Positions 8,841-17,575 of a stretch of 64,000 nucleotides of DNA are shown piece after piece; the stretch's first letter is position 1, and each line of letters opens with the position of its first letter. The notes beneath the pieces were generated by a model, which saw only the letters and a program-made list of their open reading frames with translations, searched no databases and was not told where the DNA came from. This DNA comes from Rhodoplanes serenus (lineage in GTDB: Bacteria > Pseudomonadota > Alphaproteobacteria > Rhizobiales > Xanthobacteraceae). The translations under genes were made by a program, and so were the position numbers. The DNA is taken from contig WNKV01000010.1 in NCBI GenBank assembly GCA_009720755.1, positions 1 to 64,000 of the forward strand. The letters run 5' to 3'.

Positions 8841-10088
8841 ATGCGGGACGTCATCGTTCTCGGGGCCGGCATGGCGGGCGTCGCCGCGGCTCTGCACTTG
8901 CAGCGGCGCGGCTGGTCGGTCGCGCTGGTCGATCGGGGGGAGCCCGGCCGCGAAACCAGCTTCGGCAATGCCGGCATCATCCAGGCGGAGGCGGTCGAGC
9001 CCTATCCGATGCCGCGCGACATCGCCTCGCTGCTCAAGGTGGCGACCGGCCGCGGCAACGACGTGCGCTACGATCTCCTGGCGCTGCCGGGTCATGTCGG
9101 ATCGCTGCTGCGCTACTGGTGGCACTCGGCACCCACCCGCCACCGCACCGTGTCGGCCGCCTATGCGGGCGTCATCGCCCGCTCGACCGCCGAGCACCAG
9201 GAGCTGATGACGGCGGCGGGCGTGCCCGAGGGGCTGGTCCGCCGCGACGGCTTCCGCGAGCTGCACCGCTCGGTGGCGCTGCTCGATGCCGACACCGTGC
9301 TGGCCGAGCGGCTGCGCACCGAGTTCGGCGTCGGCTATCGACGGCTGTCGCCGGCCGAGCTGGCCGCCGCCGAGCCGGGCCTGAAGGTCACCGGGGCGGG
9401 GGCGCTGCACTGGCTCGATTCGTGGACGGTGCGCGATCCCGGTGCGCTGGTCGCCGCCTATGCGGACCTGTTCGAGCGCGAGGGCGGGACGCTGCTGCGG
9501 GGGGATGCCGGGACGCTGGCGGCCGACCCGGGCGGCGGCTTCCGGCTGCGCACCGCCGACGGGCCGCTGGCGGCGTCCGCCGTGGTGGTGGCGCTGGGGC
9601 CGTGGTCGCCGGAGCTGCTGCGCCGCTTCGGCTACCGCGTCCCGATGGTGCGCAAGCGCGGGTATCACCGGCATTACCAAGTGGCTGGCCGGGGGCTCGA
9701 CCTGCCGCTACGCGATTCGGACTTCGGCTACGTCGCCGCGCCGATGACGACCGGCCTGCGGATCACCACCGGGGCGGAGTTCGCCGGCGCCGAGGCGCCG
9801 CCGAAGCCGATCCAGCTCGGCCGCGCCGAGGCGGCGCTGCGCGGGCTGGTCGATCTCGGCGACCCAGTCGAGACGGTGCCCTGGCTCGGCACCAGGCCCT
9901 GCATGCCCGACATGCTGCCGGTGATCGGGCAGGCGCCGCGCCATCCCGGGCTGTGGCTGCATTTCGGCCACGGCCACCAGGGCTTCACGCTCGGGCCGGC
10001 GACCGGCCGGCTGCTCGCCGAGATGATGACGGGCGAGACCCCGGTGGTCGATCCGGCGCCGTTCGCGCCGGCCCGCTGGTGCCGGTGA
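8841..10088 (+). CDS. FAD-dependent oxidoreductase, D-amino-acid dehydrogenase (DadA)-like
   Basis: The product has 415 residues and belongs to the DAO family. The FAD-binding motif VLGAGMAGVAAALHL starts at residue 6, with the conserved TSFGNAGII stretch of DadA relatives after it. The C-terminal part carries GTRPCMPDMLPVIGQAP and the FGHGHQGFTLGPATG signature of FAD closure. These enzymes deaminate D-amino acids and pass electrons to the membrane. It converges on alr (alanine racemase) across a shared terminator, so a role in alanine breakdown is plausible but inferred. Confidence 0.85.
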   Translation: MRDVIVLGAGMAGVAAALHLQRRGWSVALVDRGEPGRETSFGNAGIIQAEAVEPYPMPRDIASLLKVATGRGNDVRYDLLALPGHVGSLLRYWWHSAPTRHRTVSAAYAGVIARSTAEHQELMTAAGVPEGLVRRDGFRELHRSVALLDADTVLAERLRTEFGVGYRRLSPAELAAAEPGLKVTGAGALHWLDSWTVRDPGALVAAYADLFEREGGTLLRGDAGTLAADPGGGFRLRTADGPLAASAVVVALGPWSPELLRRFGYRVPMVRKRGYHRHYQVAGRGLDLPLRDSDFGYVAAPMTTGLRITTGAEFAGAEAPPKPIQLGRAEAALRGLVDLGDPVETVPWLGTRPCMPDMLPVIGQAPRHPGLWLHFGHGHQGFTLGPATGRLLAEMMTGETPVVDPAPFAPARWCR

Positions 10089-10095
10089 GGGGACT

Positions 10096-10121
10096 GCCGG
10101 GCGGCGTCCTGGCCGCCCGGC
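10096..10121. terminator. Bidirectional terminator hairpin between convergent genes
   Basis: Perfect 10-base arms GCCGGGCGGC / GCCGCCCGGC with a 6-base loop fill the 36-base gap between the oxidoreductase and alr stops. There is no long T run on either side. Confidence 0.6.
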
Positions 10122-10124
10122 CGC

Positions 10125-11345
10125 TCAGCTCCGCCAGCTCCGATGGTAGCGGCGGCCGAGGCTGGTCAGCACCTCATAGCTGATCTGGCCGCCGAACGGC
10201 GCCACCGCGTCGACGCCGATCTCGTCACCCAGCAGCGTCGCCCAGTCGCCGCGGCGCGGCGACACCTCGGGCAGCGCGGTGACGTCGACGGCGAGCAGGT
10301 CCATGGAGATGCGGCCGACGATCGGGCAGCGCTTGCCGACCACCACGGCGTGCGGCCGCTCCTTGCCGAGCGCCGCGGCGGCGCGCAGGAAGCCGTCGCC
10401 GTAGCCGACCGCCACGATGGCGATGCGGCTCTCGCGCGGAGCCGTCCAGGCGGCGCCGTAGCCGACGGTGTCGCCCTTGCCCACCTTGCGGACCTGGACG
10501 ACGCGCCCCTCCAGGCGGACCACCGGGCGCATCGGGTTGGCGGCGCCGGGGGTCGGGTTGCCGCCGTAGAGGGCGATGCCGGGACGCACCAGCTCGCAAT
10601 GGGTCGACGGCCCGAGGAAGATGCCGGACGAGTTGGCGAGCGAGGCGTCGATGCCGCGGAACAGTGCGCGCACCTCGCGGAACGCCTGGATCTGGCGCTC
10701 GTTGTGCGGGTGGTCGGGGGTGTCGGCGCAGGCCAGGTGGCTCATCACCAGGGTGATGCCGTGACCGGGGCCGTCGATGCGGCCCGCCAGGGTGGTCGCC
10801 TCCTCGACCGAGAGACCGAGCCGATTCATGCCGGTGTCGACATGCAGGGCGGCGCCGCCCGTCCAGGCGTTGACCCGGCAGAACGCATCCCATTCGACCA
10901 GCTCCGGCATGCTGCCGATCACCGGGCGGATTCGCGCATCCGCGAAGGCGGCGCTGCCGGCCGGCGGGATGCCGTTGAGCACGTAGATCACCGCGTCCGG
11001 CGCGGCGCCGCGCAGGGTACGTGCCTCGGCCAGATGGGCGACGAAGAAGGTCTTGCAGCCGACGCGGGCGAGCGCGGTGCCGACCTCGAAGACGCCGCAG
11101 CCATAGGCATCGGCCTTGACCACGGCGGCGCACTCGGCCGGTGCCACCCGGCGGGCGAGGTCGGTCCAGTTGGCCACGATGGCGGACAGGTCGATGGTGA
11201 GGACGCCGCCGGTCTCCATGACGGGCGGCCCCGCCTCGGCGACCGCGACGGTGGTGACCGGGCCGGACGCGGCGGCGACGGGCGCAGCCGCGGCCGCCGT
11301 CCGGGCCTCGTTGGCGCGCGTCCTCGTCTCGTCCTGCATCGTCAT
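10125..11345 (-). CDS. alr: Alanine racemase
   Basis: Alr is a PLP enzyme that interconverts L- and D-alanine for peptidoglycan. The PLP lysine is Lys77 in VVKADAYGCG, and the catalytic Tyr lies in VGYGAAWTA. At 406 residues it carries an Ala/Thr-rich N-terminal extension of about 45 residues with no clear signal peptide. ATG 11345 has a GAGAGGA ribosome site; an ATG six bases further in, or Met43, are alternatives. It follows dnaB, as in many Rhizobiales. Confidence 0.95.
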   Translation of the reverse strand: MTMQDETRTRANEARTAAAAAPVAAASGPVTTVAVAEAGPPVMETGGVLTIDLSAIVANWTDLARRVAPAECAAVVKADAYGCGVFEVGTALARVGCKTFFVAHLAEARTLRGAAPDAVIYVLNGIPPAGSAAFADARIRPVIGSMPELVEWDAFCRVNAWTGGAALHVDTGMNRLGLSVEEATTLAGRIDGPGHGITLVMSHLACADTPDHPHNERQIQAFREVRALFRGIDASLANSSGIFLGPSTHCELVRPGIALYGGNPTPGAANPMRPVVRLEGRVVQVRKVGKGDTVGYGAAWTAPRESRIAIVAVGYGDGFLRAAAALGKERPHAVVVGKRCPIVGRISMDLLAVDVTALPEVSPRRGDWATLLGDEIGVDAVAPFGGQISYEVLTSLGRRYHRSWRS

Positions 11346-11448
11346 GGCGTCCTCTCTGTCTGCCGGCCGACCCACGCGGCCGCCGGGATCGTCGGGGACT
11401 AGACCCGTTCGCCGGGCGCGACAAGGCGGAGAGCGGCCACCGCCGGTC

Positions 11449-12948
11449 TCAGTCCTCCATCCGGGCCGGCAGCTTGTCCTCGTCGGCGAGGTCGGCGAAG
11501 CGGGTCACCTCGGCCTTGAACTGGAGCTGCACGGTGCCGGTGGGGCCGTGACGCTGCTTGCCGATGATCACCTCGGCCTTGCCGTGCACCGCGTCCATCT
11601 CGGTCTGCCACTTGAAGTGCTCTTCGGTGCCTGGCCGCGGCTCGCGGTTCTTCAGGTAGTACTCCTCGCGGAACACGAAGATCACCACGTCGGCGTCCTG
11701 CTCGATCGAGCCGGATTCACGCAGGTCCGAGAGCTGCGGGCGCTTGTCGTCGCGGCTCTCGACCTGACGGGAGAGCTGCGACAGCGCGATGATCGGCACC
11801 GTCAGCTCCTTGGCGAGCGCCTTGAGGCTGGTGGTGATCTCGGTGATCTCCTGGACGCGGCCCTCGGAGGCGCGCTTGGAGGAGCCCGACAGGAGCTGGA
11901 TGTAGTCGATCACCAGGAGATCGAGACCGCGCTGGCGCTTGAGCCGGCGCGCCCGGGCGGCGAGCTGGGCGATCGCCAGGCCGCCGGTCTCGTCGATGTA
12001 GAGCGGGATCACCTCCATGACGCGCGCCGCCTCGGCGATGCGGTCGAAGTCGTACGCCTCGATCTCGCCGCGGCGGATCTTGTAGGAGGGGATCTCGGTC
12101 TGCTCGGCGATGATGCGGGTGGCGAGCTGTTCGGCCGACATTTCGAGCGAGAAGAAGCCGACGATGCCGCCATTGGTGGATTCGATCCGCCCGTCGGGCC
12201 GCACGCCACCCTCCCACGCCTTCGCCACGTTGTAGGCGATGTTGGTGGCGAGCGCGGTCTTGCCCATACCGGGGCGGCCGGCCAAGATGATCAGGTCGGA
12301 CGGTTGCAGGCCGCCCATCATGCGGTCGAGATCCTTGAGGCCGGTGGCGATGCCCGACAGGCTCCCGTCACGCTGGTAAGCCTGGGCCGCCATGTCGACC
12401 GCCGAGGTCAGGGCGTCGGCGAAGCGCTGGAAGCCGCCGTCGTAGCGGCCGGTCTCGGCCAGCTCGTAGAGGCGGCGCTCGGCCGCCTCGATCTGGTCGC
12501 GCGGGCTCGAATCGATCTCCGCCTCGTAGGCCTCGTTGACCAACTCCTCGCCGATGCCGATCAGCGAGCGGCGCAACGCGAGGTCGTAGATGGTGCGCCC
12601 GTAGTCCTGGGCGTTGATGACGGTGGTGGCCTCGGCGGCCAGGCGGGCGAGGTACTGGCTGCCGGTCAGCCCGGCGATGTCGAGGTCGGCCGGCAGGAAG
12701 GTCTTCAGCGTCACCGGGGTGGCGGTCTTGCCGGCCCGCACCAGGCTCGCGGCCAGCTCGAAGATCTTGGCGTGGATCGGCTCGAAGAAGTGGGCCGGCT
12801 CCAGGAAGTCGGAGACCCGGTAGAACGCCTCGTTGTTCACCAGGATGGCGCCGAGCAGCGCCTGCTCCACCTCGACGTTGTGGGGCGCCACCCGGAACGC
12901 CGGCGTGCGGTCGGTGGCGGGCTTGCGGGCGACGAGATCGAGGGCCAT
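11449..12948 (-). CDS. dnaB: Replicative DNA helicase DnaB
   Basis: DnaB is the hexameric 5'-3' helicase at the replication fork. The 499-residue protein has an N-terminal DnaB domain (VEVEQALLGAIL), a RecA-like domain with Walker A GRPGMGKTALA, motif H2 LLVIDYIQLL, and the DnaB signature GSIEQDADVVIFVFREEYY near residue 430. No intein is present. The frame is open for another 108 codons upstream, but that part is out of character and homology begins at MALDLVARK. It normally follows rplI; here that operon lies about 18 kb away. Confidence 0.97.
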   Translation of the reverse strand: MALDLVARKPATDRTPAFRVAPHNVEVEQALLGAILVNNEAFYRVSDFLEPAHFFEPIHAKIFELAASLVRAGKTATPVTLKTFLPADLDIAGLTGSQYLARLAAEATTVINAQDYGRTIYDLALRRSLIGIGEELVNEAYEAEIDSSPRDQIEAAERRLYELAETGRYDGGFQRFADALTSAVDMAAQAYQRDGSLSGIATGLKDLDRMMGGLQPSDLIILAGRPGMGKTALATNIAYNVAKAWEGGVRPDGRIESTNGGIVGFFSLEMSAEQLATRIIAEQTEIPSYKIRRGEIEAYDFDRIAEAARVMEVIPLYIDETGGLAIAQLAARARRLKRQRGLDLLVIDYIQLLSGSSKRASEGRVQEITEITTSLKALAKELTVPIIALSQLSRQVESRDDKRPQLSDLRESGSIEQDADVVIFVFREEYYLKNREPRPGTEEHFKWQTEMDAVHGKAEVIIGKQRHGPTGTVQLQFKAEVTRFADLADEDKLPARMED

Positions 12949-13424
12949 GGCGCGGACGGCTTTCGGTTTTTCGGAGTCTTCTGCACGGACGGCGGACGCC
13001 GCCCGAGTCACGCAAGCTCGCCAGGGACACGCGGCACCAAGCTCGGGAAGGGGCGGGCATAGCGCAAGCCGCCGCGGGAAGCGACCCCTTCGGCACGACT
13101 CGCCGGAGCGCTGTCCCCACTGATCACCGCGCGGAAAAATGTCGGCAGAATGTCGGGACGTGGCGCTTGACGCCCTGCTGCCCGTCGGCCCCGAGTCGCT
13201 GGTCCGACGTCGCCGGCCCGACGTCGCCGGTCCGACGTCGCCGGGCGGGTTCGCAGCCGCCGCGGTCCTCACGCACGAAAACGGGCCCCGCCGGGGGGCG
13301 GGACCCGTTTGGTCCGCGGGCTCGTATGATCGGTCAGGAAGCCGGCCGCCGGCCGATCAGCCGGTGAATGCCACCGCCCCCCACCGTCCCCGGTGCGGCG
13401 CTCGCGCCTCGGCGAGGAGCCGGC
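12949..13424. other. Intergenic region upstream of dnaB
   Basis: This 476-base stretch should carry the dnaB promoter. It also holds near-direct repeats of a GACGTCGCCGG-like motif around 13205-13245 and a strong terminator-type hairpin, listed separately. No gene is supported. Confidence 0.6.
13278..13309 (-). terminator. Rho-independent terminator of the DUF378 gene
   Basis: A long stem (AAACGGG-C-CCCGCC against GGCGGG-A-CCCGTTT, one mismatch) lies about 115 bases beyond the stop of the leftward DUF378 gene. On the minus strand the stem is followed by TTTTCG. It separates this gene from dnaB. Confidence 0.65.
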
Positions 13425-13667
13425 TCAGCGTGGCCCGGGCGAGTAGCCGCGCTCCGCCAGCGGCTCGTCGGTCGACATCGCCTTCGAGAACGGGATGAGC
13501 TGCCACAGCGCCGAGACGCCGACCAGCACATAGACGATGCGGGAGAGGGCGGCACTCTGGCCGCCGAACAGCGCGGCGACGAGGTCGAACTGAGCGAGGC
13601 CGACCAGGCCCCAGTTGATGCCGCCGACGATGACGAGAAGCAGAGTAATCAGATTGATGGCTTTCAA
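13425..13667 (-). CDS. DUF378 family small membrane protein
   Basis: This 80-residue protein has two hydrophobic helices and the DUF378 pattern MKAINLITLLLVIVGGINWG followed by FDLVAALFG. No ATG fits the family N-terminus. A TTG at 13667 preceded by AAGGGAG at ideal spacing was chosen. Function is unknown. It lies downstream of the ars operon with a 124-base gap, so it may be an independent unit. Confidence 0.85.
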   Translation of the reverse strand: MKAINLITLLLVIVGGINWGLVGLAQFDLVAALFGGQSAALSRIVYVLVGVSALWQLIPFSKAMSTDEPLAERGYSPGPR

Positions 13668-13791
13668 GATGTGCTCCCTTGGAGTTCGAGGTCTCCCGGG
13701 AGAAGCGCCAGCCAGGACGGTTGTTCCGACGGCTTGACGGTGCCGCTGTCGTGACGGACGGTCGCACCGCCCTGTCGTCCTGCGGCCCACA

Positions 13792-14841
13792 TCAGTCCGT
13801 CGATGCCGAGATGCGGCCGGCACCGTGCTCGTACCAGCCGCGACTGCGGTTGACGATCCACACCACCGACAGCATCACCGGCACCTCGATCAGCACGCCC
13901 ACCACGGTGGCGAGCGCGGCACCCGACTGGAAGCCGAACAGGCTGATGGCGGCGGCGACCGCGAGCTCGAAGAAGTTCGAGGCGCCGATCAGCGCCGACG
14001 GCCCGGCCACGCAGTGCTGCTCGCCGGCGAGCCGGTTGAGCAGGTAGGCGAGCCCGGCGTTGAAGTAGACCTGAATCAGGATCGGCACCGCCAGCAGCGC
14101 GATGATCAGCGGCTGCGCCAGGATCTGCTCACCCTGGAAGCCGAACAGCAGCACCAGCGTCGCCAGCAGGGCGACCAGCGACGCCGGCCCGAGCCGCGCC
14201 AGCACGGCCGACAGCGCCGGCTCGCCGCCGGTGGCCAGCAGACGGCGCCGGATCACCTGGGCGATCGCCACCGGCACCACGATGTAGAGCACCACCGACA
14301 GCACCAACGTGTCCCACGGCACCGTGATGGCGGAGAGCCCGAGCAGCAGGCCGACGATCGGTGCGAAGGCGAACACCATGATGGTGTCGTTGAGGGCCAC
14401 CTGCGACAGGGTGAAATGCGGCTCGCCCTTGGTGAGATGCGACCACACGAACACCATGGCGGTGCAGGGCGCCGCCGCCAGGATGATCAGGCCGGCGATG
14501 TAGGAGCCGATCTGGTCGGCCGGGAGGTACGGCCGGAACAGGTATCCGACGAACAGCCAGCCGAGCGCCGCCATCGAGAACGGCTTGACCGCCCAGTTGA
14601 TGAACAGGGTGACGGCGATGCCGCGCCAATGCTCGCGGACCCGCCCGAGCGCCGCGAAGTCGATCTTCATCAGCATCGGGATGATCATCAGCCAGATCAG
14701 CACCGCCACCGGCAGGTTGACCTTGGCCAGCTCGGCGGCGCCGATCGCCTGGAACGCGCCCGGCATCACATGGCCGAGTGCGATGCCGGCGACGATGCAC
14801 AGCGCGACCCAGACGGTCAGGTAACGTTCGAAGGTCGACAT
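13792..14841 (-). CDS. acr3: Arsenite efflux transporter ACR3
   Basis: ACR3 exports arsenite across the inner membrane. The 349-residue protein has ten hydrophobic segments. The family's essential cysteine is Cys126 in AAAPCTAMVFVW, and the SNFFELAVA motif lies near the C-terminus. It begins 10 bases after the arsC stop and is the last gene of the ars operon. The bacterial name arsB is often used for this family too, but it is unrelated to E. coli ArsB. Confidence 0.95.
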   Translation of the reverse strand: MSTFERYLTVWVALCIVAGIALGHVMPGAFQAIGAAELAKVNLPVAVLIWLMIIPMLMKIDFAALGRVREHWRGIAVTLFINWAVKPFSMAALGWLFVGYLFRPYLPADQIGSYIAGLIILAAAPCTAMVFVWSHLTKGEPHFTLSQVALNDTIMVFAFAPIVGLLLGLSAITVPWDTLVLSVVLYIVVPVAIAQVIRRRLLATGGEPALSAVLARLGPASLVALLATLVLLFGFQGEQILAQPLIIALLAVPILIQVYFNAGLAYLLNRLAGEQHCVAGPSALIGASNFFELAVAAAISLFGFQSGAALATVVGVLIEVPVMLSVVWIVNRSRGWYEHGAGRISASTD

Positions 14842-14851
14842 ACGGGCTCCG

Positions 14852-15277
14852 TTACGTCGGGCCGACGCGCCGGCCGGCGTCGTCGATCACGAGCTCGCCG
14901 TCCTCCTTGCGGAAGGCGCCTTGCTGCGGCGGCAAGAGATCGAGCACCAGCTCCGAGGGGCGGCACAGGCGCACGCCCTTCGGGCTCACCACCAGTGGCC
15001 GCTCGATCAGGATCGGGTGCGCCATCATGGCATCGAGCAGCGCGTCGTCGGACAGCGCCGGATCGCCGAGCCTCAGCTCGGCATAGGGCGTTCCCTTCTG
15101 GCGCAGCAGCGCCCGCGGCGTCAGACCGGCCCGGCCGATCATCTGCACCAGGAGCGCCCGCGAGGGCGGGCATTTCAGGTACTCGATCACATGCGGCTCG
15201 ATGCCGGCGTTGCGGATCATCGCCAGCGTGTTGCGCGAGGTTCCGCACTGCGGATTGTGGTAGATGATCACGTCCAT
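14852..15277 (-). CDS. arsC: Arsenate reductase, glutaredoxin-coupled
   Basis: ArsC reduces arsenate to arsenite with glutathione and glutaredoxin. The 141-residue protein has the active-site motif HNPQCGTS with Cys11 and the arginine-containing PLVV and GVRLCRPSELVLDLL segments of the ArsC family. It lies between the redox protein and acr3 genes in the same operon. Its product arsenite is the substrate of ACR3 next door. Confidence 0.95.
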   Translation of the reverse strand: MDVIIYHNPQCGTSRNTLAMIRNAGIEPHVIEYLKCPPSRALLVQMIGRAGLTPRALLRQKGTPYAELRLGDPALSDDALLDAMMAHPILIERPLVVSPKGVRLCRPSELVLDLLPPQQGAFRKEDGELVIDDAGRRVGPT

Positions 15278-15357
15278 CGGTCCGGCTCCGGTGCGGGCGA
15301 GGTCGGGGAGAGATCTCGAAGACGAGGTAAAGAGGAGCGGGCCGATACGGCCGGCGC

Positions 15358-15594
15358 TCAGGCAGCGAGCCAGCGGGCGACGTCCTCCGGCTTCGGCAGG
15401 CCGCCGGCGTGAACTACCTTGCCGTCGATGACGATGCCGGGGGTCGCGGCGATGCCGTAGCGGGCGATCGCGGCCAGATCGGTGACCTTCTCGACCGCGA
15501 CCGCAATGCCGAGGCGGTCCGCCTCCGTCTGCACCATCTCGGCAGTGGCGACACAGCGCTTGCAGCCCGGCCCCAGGACCTTGACGTCTCTCAT
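15358..15594 (-). CDS. Thioredoxin-like redox-active disulfide protein (TM0996/MTH895 type)
   Basis: This is a 78-residue minimal thioredoxin fold with the active site GPGCKRC (Cys11, Cys14) and the cis-proline segment ATPGIVIDGKVV. This family often accompanies DUF318 permeases in arsenic loci. It starts 18 bases after the permease stop. It may reduce the permease cysteines or an organoarsenical substrate, which is an inference. Confidence 0.88.
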   Translation of the reverse strand: MRDVKVLGPGCKRCVATAEMVQTEADRLGIAVAVEKVTDLAAIARYGIAATPGIVIDGKVVHAGGLPKPEDVARWLAA

Positions 15595-15612
15595 GACACG
15601 ACCTCCGTCGGA

Positions 15613-16686
15613 TCACCCGAACAGGGCGTTGAACAGGAAGCCGACCGCCAGGATGCCGAGCCCGACGACGGCGACGAACACGGCGATCAGCCGCAGGGTG
15701 AGCACCTTGCGCAGGATGACCAGCTCCGGCGCCGACAGCGCGATCACGCTCATCATGAAAGCGAGGGTGGTGCCGAGCGCCGCCCCCTTGCCGAGCAGCG
15801 CCTCGACCACCGGCACGATGCCGGCCGCGTTGGAGTACATCGGGATGCCGATGGCGACCGCCGCCGGCACCGACCACCAGGCGTCGCGACCCATGATCGG
15901 CGCGAGCTGATCGGCCGGCACCCAGCCGTGGATGCCGGCGCCGACCGCGATGCCGGCGATCACCCACGGCCACACGCGGCCGACGATGTCGCGCACCGCC
16001 TCGGTGCCGGCGTCGATCCGGTCGGCGAGCCCGAGCGACGATGCCGGAAGATCGGCCGGCGCGGTGCGCAGCTCGCGGACCCAGCCCTCCAGCCAGCCTT
16101 CCAGATGCAGCCGGCCGATGGTCCAGCCGGCCACGATGGCGATGGCGAGGCCGAAGCCCAGATAGGCGAGGGCGACCTGCCAGCCGAGCAGCGCGAACAG
16201 CAGGCCGAGCGCGACCTCGTTGATCATCGGGGCGGCGATCAGGAACGAGAAGGTGACGCCGAGCGGCACCCCGGCCGAGACGAAGCCGATGAACAGCGGC
16301 ACCGCCGAGCACGAGCAGAATGGCGTCAGCACCCCGAGGCCGGCCGCCAACACGTTGCCGATGCCCTCGCGCCGGCCAGAGAGCAGCGCGCGGGTGCGCT
16401 CCGGCGAGAAGAAGCTGCGCACCACGCCCATGGCGAAGACCACGAGGGTCAGCAGCATCAGCACCTTGGGGGTGTCGTAGAGGAAGAAGGCGATCGCCTG
16501 GCCGAGCGCCCCGTCGGGATCGAGCGGCGTCAATCGGACGAGGGCGTCCGCCGCCGGCCGCAGGCTCGCATAGACGGCGACCCAGCCGACCGCCAGCACG
16601 GCCAGCCCCGCGATCCGCCCCGCCACCGGCCGCCGGCCCGGAGGCAGCGGCGCCGAGGGAAGGGGTGCGGGGCCGGCGAGGGTCAT
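15613..16686 (-). CDS. DUF318/UPF0718 permease, ArsP-like
   Basis: The 357-residue inner membrane protein has about eight to ten hydrophobic segments. Its TPFCSCSAVPLF motif (Cys124, Cys126) and the SAGVPLGVTFSFLIAAP stretch define the permease family that includes ArsP, an exporter of trivalent organoarsenicals. Its ATG overlaps the arsR stop in an ATGA tetranucleotide. The position in an ars operon supports an arsenic substrate, though other members transport other substrates. Confidence 0.88.
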   Translation of the reverse strand: MTLAGPAPLPSAPLPPGRRPVAGRIAGLAVLAVGWVAVYASLRPAADALVRLTPLDPDGALGQAIAFFLYDTPKVLMLLTLVVFAMGVVRSFFSPERTRALLSGRREGIGNVLAAGLGVLTPFCSCSAVPLFIGFVSAGVPLGVTFSFLIAAPMINEVALGLLFALLGWQVALAYLGFGLAIAIVAGWTIGRLHLEGWLEGWVRELRTAPADLPASSLGLADRIDAGTEAVRDIVGRVWPWVIAGIAVGAGIHGWVPADQLAPIMGRDAWWSVPAAVAIGIPMYSNAAGIVPVVEALLGKGAALGTTLAFMMSVIALSAPELVILRKVLTLRLIAVFVAVVGLGILAVGFLFNALFG

Positions 16687-16979
16687 GCGGCGGTCCTCCG
16701 GGCGGTATCCGGGATTGCGAGGGCCGCGTCGACCAGCGCGACGATCTCGGGCGACAGGTCCGGGGCGCGGCGGTAGCGCACCCACTGGGCGTCGCGGCGG
16801 TCGAGGAACAGGCCGGCACTCTTGAGCACCGCCATGTGGCGCGACATCCGTGACTGGCTGGCACCGAGCGCCCGGGTCAGCTCGCAGACGCAGTGCTCGC
16901 GTCCGTCCCACAGCAGGCGCACGGCGGCCAGGCGGGTCGGCTCGGCGAGGGCGGTCAGGATGGTCAGGGCATCGGCCAT
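16683..16979 (-). CDS. arsR: ArsR family transcriptional repressor
   Basis: This small winged-helix repressor has the metal-sensing motif HCVCEL in the helix before the recognition helix (ASQSRMSRHMAVLKSAGL). Binding of arsenite to the Cys pair releases DNA. Homology begins at MADALTILTALAEPTRL, giving 98 residues. An ATG at 17003 would add eight residues, but it lies inside a palindrome that is more likely the operator. It is the first gene of the ars operon. Confidence 0.92.
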   Translation of the reverse strand: MADALTILTALAEPTRLAAVRLLWDGREHCVCELTRALGASQSRMSRHMAVLKSAGLFLDRRDAQWVRYRRAPDLSPEIVALVDAALAIPDTARRTAA

Positions 16980-16997
16980 GAGGCATTGTGAGCCAAT

Positions 16998-17009
16998 GCG
17001 CATATGCGC
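16998..17009. promoter_or_regulatory. Palindrome upstream of arsR, candidate ArsR operator
   Basis: The 12-base perfect palindrome GCGCATATGCGC lies 18 bases upstream of the chosen arsR start. ArsR proteins repress their own operons through such short dyads near the promoter. That ArsR binds here is an inference. Confidence 0.5.
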
Positions 17010-17193
17010 GCAAGCGCAAACATGAAGAATGGTGCCGCCCTGTCGGCGGGCCTTGCCGGCGTCGGTCGACGGCTCGGCATGCCGGCTCGTGGCAGGGAGA
17101 GTTCGGACGGATGGTGGCGACGGTCAGGAGCGGGGAGGTGGCACGGGATGGCACAGGAGGCGGACGCGACGGGCACGAAAGGGCTGGAACGAG

Positions 17194-17221
17194 AAGAGGC
17201 CGGCCCGGAGGCCGGCCTCTT
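17194..17221 (-). terminator. Terminator hairpin after the His-rich secreted protein gene
   Basis: Perfect 12-base arms AAGAGGCCGGCC / GGCCGGCCTCTT with a 4-base loop lie 43 bases beyond the stop of the leftward small gene. It also separates that gene from the ars promoter region. The T tract is weak. Confidence 0.6.
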
Positions 17222-17263
17222 GGCGAGAGGGCGCGCGTCGCGCGGGTGCGCCGTGATCGCGGA

Positions 17264-17575
17264 TCAGTTCCCCTGGATGTGGCCCTTGGCCGGATCTAGC
17301 CGATCGGATTCCGACGAAGCGTAGGGGGACGCGCCGTAAGGCATCGCGGGGGCATACAGGCCGGGGCCCGTGGGCGCGTACACGCCGCCGCCGAACACCG
17401 GCGCCGGGCTCGCCGCATAGGCGCCGTAGCCGGCGTGATCGTGCCTTGCGGCATCCCGAGCGTGGTGATGGGCGCCGGCGCCGCGCGGCGCCGCGAACGC
17501 GCCCGTCACGGTCGCGAGGGTCACGGCGGCGACCAGGGCGGCGCGGGCGGTGGTCGAACGGAAACGGGTGGACAT
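17264..17575 (-). CDS. Small His-rich secreted protein of unknown function
   Basis: The product has 103 residues. Residues 1-28 form a signal peptide with an Ala-x-Ala site (TVTGAFA|APRG). The mature part has a His cluster (AHHHARDAARHDH) and Gly/Tyr/Pro-rich repeats, ending SESDRLDPAKGHIQGN. The His cluster could bind metal ions, but no known family is recognised. The start at ATG 17575 gives a clean signal peptide; the frame is open further upstream. Confidence 0.65.
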   Translation of the reverse strand: MSTRFRSTTARAALVAAVTLATVTGAFAAPRGAGAHHHARDAARHDHAGYGAYAASPAPVFGGGVYAPTGPGLYAPAMPYGASPYASSESDRLDPAKGHIQGN

